Origin: Rhodocyclales bacterium GT-UBC
GTDB taxonomy: Bacteria > Pseudomonadota > Gammaproteobacteria > Burkholderiales > Rhodocyclaceae
NCBI GenBank assembly: GCA_003583745.1
Contig: QXPY01000004.1
Span: forward strand, 124,001-188,000
DNA length: 64,000 bases
Direction of reading: 5' to 3'
Position 1 is the stretch's first letter. Every line of letters begins with the position of its first letter. A program made the position numbers and the translations under genes. Under the pieces are notes generated by a model, which had not been told where the DNA came from, ran no database searches, and was given only the letters and a program-made list of their open reading frames with translations. This document shows, in pieces, positions 59,043 through 64,000 of the stretch.

Positions 59043-59657
59043 TCAGGGGCTCGACGAATCCATCACGCGCAGCTCGGACAGTTGGGCAAGAAAAACCAAG
59101 TGCTCGACGGTCTTGACCTTCTGCAAGTGCTCTAACGTCGCAGGGCCGCCCAGCGCCAATGCCGGAATGAAGCCGAACATCTCATTGGGGGCCAGGCGAC
59201 CTAGTTTCTTCAGCGCGGGGGTAAATAGGTCGGCGAAGTCGCTTTCTTCGCGATCTCTATAGCTAAAAAATCTTTGTGCCAGAGTATCGAGGCTCAATGC
59301 TGATGAAGGGTATTGAGGCGTCGCGTAAGACCCGACGGCTGATATTTTCAAGGTGAAACCGTGTTTTTCCCCCAAAAAGTACAATGTTCCGAACGCACTT
59401 CGTGCAATCAAGTGATACGTGTCTTGTTCCACGAATGGTGTCTGGCCAATCCACGCTTCCAGCACCGACTGGTACTCCTGTGGGTTCACCGTCCAGAACA
59501 AACCGTCTGCATAGCCACTCCAGCCATGCTCCTGCCAGTAGGCCAATAGTTGATCCGGCAACTTGCCGCGATAGCGATCGATACTTGATGGCGGAACGTG
59601 GCGCTTATCGGTCGTTGGCCCTAGCGTATCAAGAAAATACTTAAAGTCTTCATCCAT
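59043..59657 (-). CDS. GAD-like/DUF1851 (Tdi1-like) immunity-type protein
   Basis: From ATG 59657 the 204-residue protein has a GAD-like N-terminal part (residues 1-90; FKYFLDTLGPTTDKRHVPPS, LLAYWQEHGWSGYADGLFW, VNPQEYQSVLEAWIG) and a DUF1851 C-terminal part (YLGE-type FGTLYFLGEKHGFTLKIS, FGFIPALALGGPATLEHLQK). This pair of domains occurs in Tdi1-like proteins, immunity factors of type VI effectors. No effector gene lies nearby, so it may be an orphan immunity gene gained with the mobile scar next to it. Confidence 0.75.
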   Translation of the reverse strand: MDEDFKYFLDTLGPTTDKRHVPPSSIDRYRGKLPDQLLAYWQEHGWSGYADGLFWTVNPQEYQSVLEAWIGQTPFVEQDTYHLIARSAFGTLYFLGEKHGFTLKISAVGSYATPQYPSSALSLDTLAQRFFSYRDREESDFADLFTPALKKLGRLAPNEMFGFIPALALGGPATLEHLQKVKTVEHLVFLAQLSELRVMDSSSP

Positions 59658-59799
59658 TACGTCGTCCTTATTTGCAGGTTCGAGTTTGGCATTCAATTTG
59701 ACGCTTCCGTGCGCAGAGGCGGGAGTCCTTGGAAACCATTGTGGCACCTATGTTTGTTATCTCGACCTAAGCTGCCGACGAGAAGGATGAAAAAAATGC

Positions 59800-59837
59800 T
59801 TGACGCGTACGTGTCGATATATCTAAGATTATCGACA
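59800..59837 (+). promoter_or_regulatory. ArsR-gene promoter and operator
   Basis: TTGACG (59800-59805) and TAAGAT (59824-59829), 18 bases apart, form a candidate promoter. TGTCGATA (59812-59819) and TATCGACA (59830-59837) are a perfect inverted repeat covering the -10 region and touching the ATG. The predicted transcript starts at or next to the ATG, so it would be leaderless; no Shine-Dalgarno is seen. Confidence 0.55.
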
Positions 59838-60148
59838 TGAGAAATGATTATTCCCGAACCATCCCGCCCGAGTGGCAGGATATGTCCCGCATCTTCATCG
59901 CCCTGGGTGACGAACACCGGCAGCGCATTCTGCTGTTGTTCGAGCCGGGCGAATGTCTGAATGTCGGGCAGATCGCCGAAGTGTCGACCTTGGCGCGGTC
60001 GACGGTTTCCCACCACCTCAAAATCCTCCACGAATCCGGCGTACTTGCTTCCGAAAAACGGGGCAAGGAGGTCTGGTTCTGGATCAATCGCACCGCCCTG
60101 GAAACGACCCTGGGCAATGTGCTCGACTACCTTAAGGAAAACACCTGA
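59837..60148 (+). CDS. ArsR-family transcriptional regulator
   Basis: The 103-residue protein has the ArsR winged helix: FIALGDEHRQRILLLFEP, then GQIAEVSTLARSTVSHHLKI and the wing GVLASEKRGKEVWFWI. The classic metal motif ELCVC is absent, so it is probably not an arsenic sensor; redox, acyl or other control is open. It overlaps the acyltransferase/ligase gene by one base (TGATG) and so controls its own operon. Confidence 0.85.
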   Translation: MRNDYSRTIPPEWQDMSRIFIALGDEHRQRILLLFEPGECLNVGQIAEVSTLARSTVSHHLKILHESGVLASEKRGKEVWFWINRTALETTLGNVLDYLKENT

Positions 60149-62292
60149 TGCGCAAATTGTTGCGGCCCGTGTTGCGCGGCCTGGCCCGCCTGCTGTTTCG
60201 TGTCGACGTCCGCCTGCAGCAGGCGGATTTTTCCCATCAACGGCTGTTGGTCGTGGCCAATCACGAGTCCTTTCTCGACGGCCTGCTGATCGGCCTGTTC
60301 CTGCCGATCGACCCGGTGTTCGTGGTGCATACCGGTATCGCCAACAATTTCTGGTTCCGCATCCTGCTCTCGCAGGTCGACTATCTGGCGGTCGATCCGA
60401 CCAGCCCGATGGCGATGAAGAAGGTGATCCGCCTGATCGAATCCGGACGGCCGGTGGTGATTTTCCCGGAAGGGCGGATCACGCTGACCGGCAGCCTGAT
60501 GAAGGTCTACGACGGCCCGGCCTTCGTCGCCGCCAAGACCGGGGCGACGGTGATCCCGGTGCGCCTGGACGGTGCGGCGCGCAGCTATTTCTCGCGTCTG
60601 TCCGGCAAGTATCCGAAGGAGTTTTTTCCCAAGATTCGCCTGACCATCCTGCCCGAGCGGCATTTTCCGATGCCCGAGGCGCCGACGGCCAAGTTGCGCC
60701 GGCGCAAGTCGGGCGAAGCGATGCGCCGCCTGATGCAGGAGATGATCTTTGCCTCGCGGCCGCAGCAGACGATCTACAGCGCGCTGTGCGATGCCGCCGA
60801 GATTTTCGGCCGCCGTCGGCGCCTGCTCGAAGACGTCAAGCAGATCGAGTATTCCTACAACGACCTTCTGAAGATGGCGCTGATCCTCGGTCGCCAGGTC
60901 GAACGCCTGGCGCAGCCCGGCGAGCGGGTCGGCCTGCTGCTGCCCAATCTGGTGCCGACGCTCGGCCTGATCTTCGGGATGAGCGCCCGGCGCCGGGTGC
61001 CGGCCATGCTCAATTATTCGGCCGGGACGGACGCCATGCAGGCCGCTTGCGATGCCGCCGAAATCCGCACCGTGGTCACTTCGCGCGCCTTTGTCGAGCA
61101 GGCCAAGCTGACCGACAAGCTGGCCGGCCTGACTGGGGTGCAGTTGCACTACCTGGAAGATATCCGCGAGCAGATCGGTCTGGCCGACAAGCTCTGGCTC
61201 ATGCTGTGGGCGATTCACTTCCCCCGCGCCAGCGAATTGCCGACCTCGCCGGAAGAGGCGGCCGTGGTGTTGTTCACCTCCGGTTCGGAAGGCAAGCCGA
61301 AGGGGGTCGTGCTGCCGCACCGGGCGATTCTTGCCAACATCGCGCAGATCCGCGCGGTGATCGATTTCTCGGTCGATGACAAGGTGCTCAACGCGCTGCC
61401 CATCTTCCATTCCTTCGGCCTGACCGCCGGTGCGCTGCTGCCGGTGCTGACCGGTGCCAGTCTCTTTCTCTATCCCTCGCCGCTGCATTACCGGATCATT
61501 CCGGAGCTGGCCTACGACCGCAGCTGCACGGTGTTGTTCGGGACCTCCACCTTCCTCGCCAATTACGCCAAGTTCGCCCATCCCTACGATTTCTACCGTC
61601 TGCGCTACGTCGTGGCCGGTGCCGAAAAGCTGTCGGAAGCCGTGCGCGGCCTGTGGTTCGAGAAATTCGGCGTACGCATTTTCGAAGGCTACGGCGCGAC
61701 CGAGACGGCGCCGGTGCTGGCAGTCAATACGCCGATGGCCTACCGGACCGGTACCGTCGGCAACCTGTTGCCCGGCATCGAATATCGCTTGTTGCCGGTG
61801 CCGGGTATCGAGGCGGGCGGCATCCTGCATGTGCGCGGGCCGAACGTGATGTCGGGCTACCTCAAGGCCGAGCAGCCGGGCGTGCTGCAGCCGCCGGTCT
61901 CCGACCTGGGCGATGGCTGGTACGAAACCGGCGATGTCGTCGAGATCGATGAGGACGGCTTCGTCAAGATCGTCGGCCGGGTCAAGCGCTTTGCCAAGAT
62001 CGCCGGTGAAATGGTCAGCCTGGAAGTGGTCGAGAAGCTGGCCACGGCGACGTCGCCGGCTCTGCTGCATGCCGCGTCGAGCCAGCCCGATGCGAGCAAG
62101 GGCGAGGCCCTGGTGCTATTCACCACCGATGGCAACTTGAGCCGCGAACTGCTCGCCTTCAAGGCGCGTGAGCTGGGCGTGCCGGAACTGGCCGTGCCGC
62201 GCAAGATCCAGAAGGTCGACGCCTTGCCCCTGCTCGGTACCGGCAAGATCGACTACGTCACGCTGAAGCGCCTGGCCGAGGCGGTGCTCTGA
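60148..62292 (+). CDS. Bifunctional acyltransferase/acyl-ACP ligase (Aas-like)
   Basis: The 714-residue protein joins a PlsC-type acyltransferase (residues about 1-200: NHESFLDG, FPEGRIT) to an AMP-binding acyl ligase (residues about 210-714: LFTSGSEGKPKGVVLPH, GYGATETAPVL, GDVVEIDEDGFVKIVGRVKR). This is the arrangement of E. coli Aas, which re-acylates lysophosphatidylethanolamine using free fatty acids. An LplT-like transporter gene follows two genes later, supporting the same role. Confidence 0.88.
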   Translation: MRKLLRPVLRGLARLLFRVDVRLQQADFSHQRLLVVANHESFLDGLLIGLFLPIDPVFVVHTGIANNFWFRILLSQVDYLAVDPTSPMAMKKVIRLIESGRPVVIFPEGRITLTGSLMKVYDGPAFVAAKTGATVIPVRLDGAARSYFSRLSGKYPKEFFPKIRLTILPERHFPMPEAPTAKLRRRKSGEAMRRLMQEMIFASRPQQTIYSALCDAAEIFGRRRRLLEDVKQIEYSYNDLLKMALILGRQVERLAQPGERVGLLLPNLVPTLGLIFGMSARRRVPAMLNYSAGTDAMQAACDAAEIRTVVTSRAFVEQAKLTDKLAGLTGVQLHYLEDIREQIGLADKLWLMLWAIHFPRASELPTSPEEAAVVLFTSGSEGKPKGVVLPHRAILANIAQIRAVIDFSVDDKVLNALPIFHSFGLTAGALLPVLTGASLFLYPSPLHYRIIPELAYDRSCTVLFGTSTFLANYAKFAHPYDFYRLRYVVAGAEKLSEAVRGLWFEKFGVRIFEGYGATETAPVLAVNTPMAYRTGTVGNLLPGIEYRLLPVPGIEAGGILHVRGPNVMSGYLKAEQPGVLQPPVSDLGDGWYETGDVVEIDEDGFVKIVGRVKRFAKIAGEMVSLEVVEKLATATSPALLHAASSQPDASKGEALVLFTTDGNLSRELLAFKARELGVPELAVPRKIQKVDALPLLGTGKIDYVTLKRLAEAVL

Positions 62293-63524
62293 TGCCGGTG
62301 CGCATCGACCGTCGGCGTTTCCTCGGCCTGCTCGGCGGCGCGGCGGCCTTGTCCTTCGGCGGCTGGAGCCTGGCCCGGCCGGCAGTGGTCAATCCCTGCC
62401 GGGTGGCGATTCCCGCCGCCTTGCTCGACAGCCCGTGGCTGAAGCAGGTTTGGGACGGAATCGACCCGGCCCAGCTCTGGGATTGCCACGTCCATGTCGC
62501 CGGCCTGGGCGACGGCGGTAGCGGCATCGTGGTCGGGCCGCAGTTGTCGTCGTGGATGCATCCGCTGCACTACGCCCAGCGCCTGTTCTACATGAACGCT
62601 GGCTGTGCCCACGATGCGCCGGGCTCGGTCGATACGGCTTACGTCGCCCGCCTGCTCAATTTGTGCGATGCGATGCCGGAAGGCTTCAAGGTGATGCTGT
62701 TCGCCTTCGAGCGCTTCCATGACGGGCAGGGGGCGGCGCATCCGGAACATTCCGCCTTTTTCGTGCCGAACGCCTGGGCCGCCAAGCTGGCGCGCGATTT
62801 CCCGAGCCGCTTCGAATGGGTCGCCTCGTTGCATCCCTATCGGCCGGAGGCGGTCGACGAATTGAAACTGGCGGTGGCCAATGGCGCCCGCGCCGTCAAA
62901 TGGCTGCCGGCGGCGATGGGCATGGACCCGGCCGACGCCCGCTGCGATGCCTTCTACCGGACGCTGGCGGCCAGTCGGACGCCGCTGATCGTGCATTGCG
63001 GCGAGGAAAAAGCGGTCAAGGGCAGCGATACCCAGGCTTATGGCAACCCGCTGCGTCTGCGCCGGGCGCTCGATGCCGGGGTGCGTGTCGTGGTCGCCCA
63101 TTGCGCCAGCCTGGGCGAGGACGTCGACGACGACGGCAAGCCCCGGCCGAGTTTCGACCTCTTCCTCAAACTGATGGCCGAGCCGCGGGCCAAGGGCTTG
63201 CTGCATGGCGACATCTCGGCGATCACGCAGCGCAACCGCAAGCCGGCGGTAATCCGGACGCTGCTCGAACGCCAGGATCTGCACGATCGCCTGCTGCACG
63301 GCTCCGATTACCCATTGCCCGGTATCCTGCCGCTGACTTCGACGCGCGCCCTGGCGCGGGCCGGTTTGTTGCCGAAGGCGGCCTGTAGCAGTCTCGACAT
63401 CCTGCGCGAGCACAATCCCTTGCTCTTCGATTTCGTCCTCAAGCGCCTACTCAACTGGCAGGGGCATTCCTTCTCTCCGGCGGTCTTTCAAACCCGCCGC
63501 CTTTTCTCTGCGAGCCAAGCATGA
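62292..63524 (+). CDS. Tat-exported amidohydrolase-family protein
   Basis: The 410-residue protein starts MPVRIDRRRFLGLLGGAAAL, a twin-arginine signal. The mature part has the amidohydrolase-2 barrel motifs: WDCHVHVAGL (metal HxH), AVKWLPAAMGMDP, PLIVHCGEE, VVAHCASLGED and HGSDYPLPGI. It is predicted to be a periplasmic metal-dependent hydrolase. It lies between the Aas-like and LplT-like genes with one- and four-base overlaps, so it probably acts with lipid re-acylation, though the substrate is unknown. Confidence 0.82.
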   Translation: MPVRIDRRRFLGLLGGAAALSFGGWSLARPAVVNPCRVAIPAALLDSPWLKQVWDGIDPAQLWDCHVHVAGLGDGGSGIVVGPQLSSWMHPLHYAQRLFYMNAGCAHDAPGSVDTAYVARLLNLCDAMPEGFKVMLFAFERFHDGQGAAHPEHSAFFVPNAWAAKLARDFPSRFEWVASLHPYRPEAVDELKLAVANGARAVKWLPAAMGMDPADARCDAFYRTLAASRTPLIVHCGEEKAVKGSDTQAYGNPLRLRRALDAGVRVVVAHCASLGEDVDDDGKPRPSFDLFLKLMAEPRAKGLLHGDISAITQRNRKPAVIRTLLERQDLHDRLLHGSDYPLPGILPLTSTRALARAGLLPKAACSSLDILREHNPLLFDFVLKRLLNWQGHSFSPAVFQTRRLFSASQA

Positions 63525-64000
63525 GCGGTCAGTTCGGACTTCTGAAAACCCGGCGTTTCGCCCCTTTCTTCGCCACCCAGTTTCTTGGCGCCTTCAACGA
63601 CAACCTGTTCAAGAACGCCCTGGTCGTGCTGCTCACTTTCCAGGCGGCGCAATGGACGAGCTTGAAGCCCGAGTTGCTGGCCAATCTGGCGGCCGGCATC
63701 TTCATCCTGCCTTTCTTCCTGTTCTCGGCCACCGCCGGGCAACTGGCCGACAAGTTCGACAAGGCGCGGCTGGCGCGGCTGGTGAAAGTGCTGGAGATGG
63801 TGATCATGGTTGTCGCCGCCGCCGGTTTCACGGTGCATAGCCTGCCGGTGCTGATGGCGGCGCTGTTCCTGCTTGGCCTGCATTCGACGCTGTTCGGTCC
63901 GGTCAAGTACGCGATCATTCCGCAGCACCTGCGCGACGAGGAACTGGTCGGCGGCAATGCCCTGATCGAAGCCGGCACCTTCGTTGCCATCCTGATCGGC
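63521..64000 (+). CDS. LplT-like MFS lysophospholipid transporter (partial)
   Basis: The frame starts ATGA at 63521 and is open to the right edge (160 codons). It begins MSGQFGLLKTRRFAPFFATQ, then FNDNLFKNALVVLLTF and GQLADKFDKARLARLVK, the family's helix 1 and helix 2-3 loop patterns. LplT moves lysophospholipids into the inner leaflet for Aas. The C-terminus is outside the window; whether further domains are fused cannot be told. Confidence 0.85.
   Translation, partial: MSGQFGLLKTRRFAPFFATQFLGAFNDNLFKNALVVLLTFQAAQWTSLKPELLANLAAGIFILPFFLFSATAGQLADKFDKARLARLVKVLEMVIMVVAAAGFTVHSLPVLMAALFLLGLHSTLFGPVKYAIIPQHLRDEELVGGNALIEAGTFVAILIG

Noticed and set aside
60127..62070. 647-codon minus-strand frame
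   Set aside because: Antisense to the Aas-like gene; composition is His/Arg/Gly/Gln-rich as expected for a GC-rich shadow frame.
1..64000. CRISPR arrays, rRNA or tRNA genes
   Set aside because: No regularly spaced direct repeats with unique spacers, and no rRNA or convincing tRNA cloverleaf sequence were noticed on either strand.

Overview
The window is GC-rich and looks like a chromosomal segment of a betaproteobacterium, most likely of the Rhodocyclales (Dechloromonas/Azonexus-like). This is an inference from gene content: a BcepMu-type transposable prophage, a DUF3348/DUF802/OmpA/DUF2894 cluster, integron gene cassettes and the general coding style. Genes are dense and many neighbours overlap by ATGA, GTGA or TGATG.

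Region 1 (1 to about 25,990) is the right part of a Mu-like prophage with siphophage-type tail genes. Leftward early genes run from a Ner-like/BcepMu gp16-type protein to a MuA-type DDE transposase that leaves the window on the left. A XRE repressor faces the other way across a perfect palindrome. The rightward late genes encode a fused protease-capsid protein, connector and tail-completion proteins, an unusual block of secreted and beta-propeller or repeat tail proteins, tail tube, a frameshifting tail chaperone, tape measure, a hub protein with Asp-box repeats and distal tail proteins. No terminase, portal, Mu gpF or lysis gene was found between the repressor and the capsid gene. Two nearly identical 22-bp elements, each followed by a hairpin that covers a ribosome binding site, precede the capsid and the tail-tube operons.

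Region 2 (26,011 to 31,909) is a sugar-acid catabolic locus: FAH-type hydratase, L-talarate/galactarate dehydratase, ACS-family MFS transporter, a divergent LacI regulator with two matching operators 176 bp apart, and an SDR dehydrogenase.

Region 3 (32,080 to 36,731) is a four-gene operon with the composition of a type III Zorya anti-phage system (zorF-zorA-zorB-zorG). Region 4 (36,745 to 42,055) holds ordinary genes: LysR with a YdcZ-type exporter, a cysteine-cluster protein, a frameshifted luciferase-like oxidoreductase, and a ferric-reductase-like flavocytochrome divergent from a MarR regulator.

Region 5 (42,168 to 56,561) is the most novel part. A leftward, translationally coupled eleven-gene operon encodes an acyltransferase-like protein, a GH3-type adenylating ligase, four cobalamin-dependent radical SAM enzymes, a GNAT-like protein, a multi-span membrane protein, a fatty-acid-type desaturase, a cytochrome P450 and a PAP2 phosphatase. 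A convergent AurF-like di-iron oxygenase, a beta-helix acyltransferase-like protein and a secreted SnoaL-like protein sit at its end. It looks like an uncharacterised biosynthetic cluster for a small, probably lipidic and C-methylated, amide or ester.

Region 6 (57,175 to 58,463) is a short array of integron gene cassettes with attC sites and no integrase in view, followed by a decayed Tn3-family transposase fragment and an orphan Tdi1-like immunity gene. Region 7 (59,837 to the right edge) is an ArsR-controlled operon with a split Aas/LplT-type phospholipid acylation system and a Tat-exported amidohydrolase; the LplT-like gene runs off the window.
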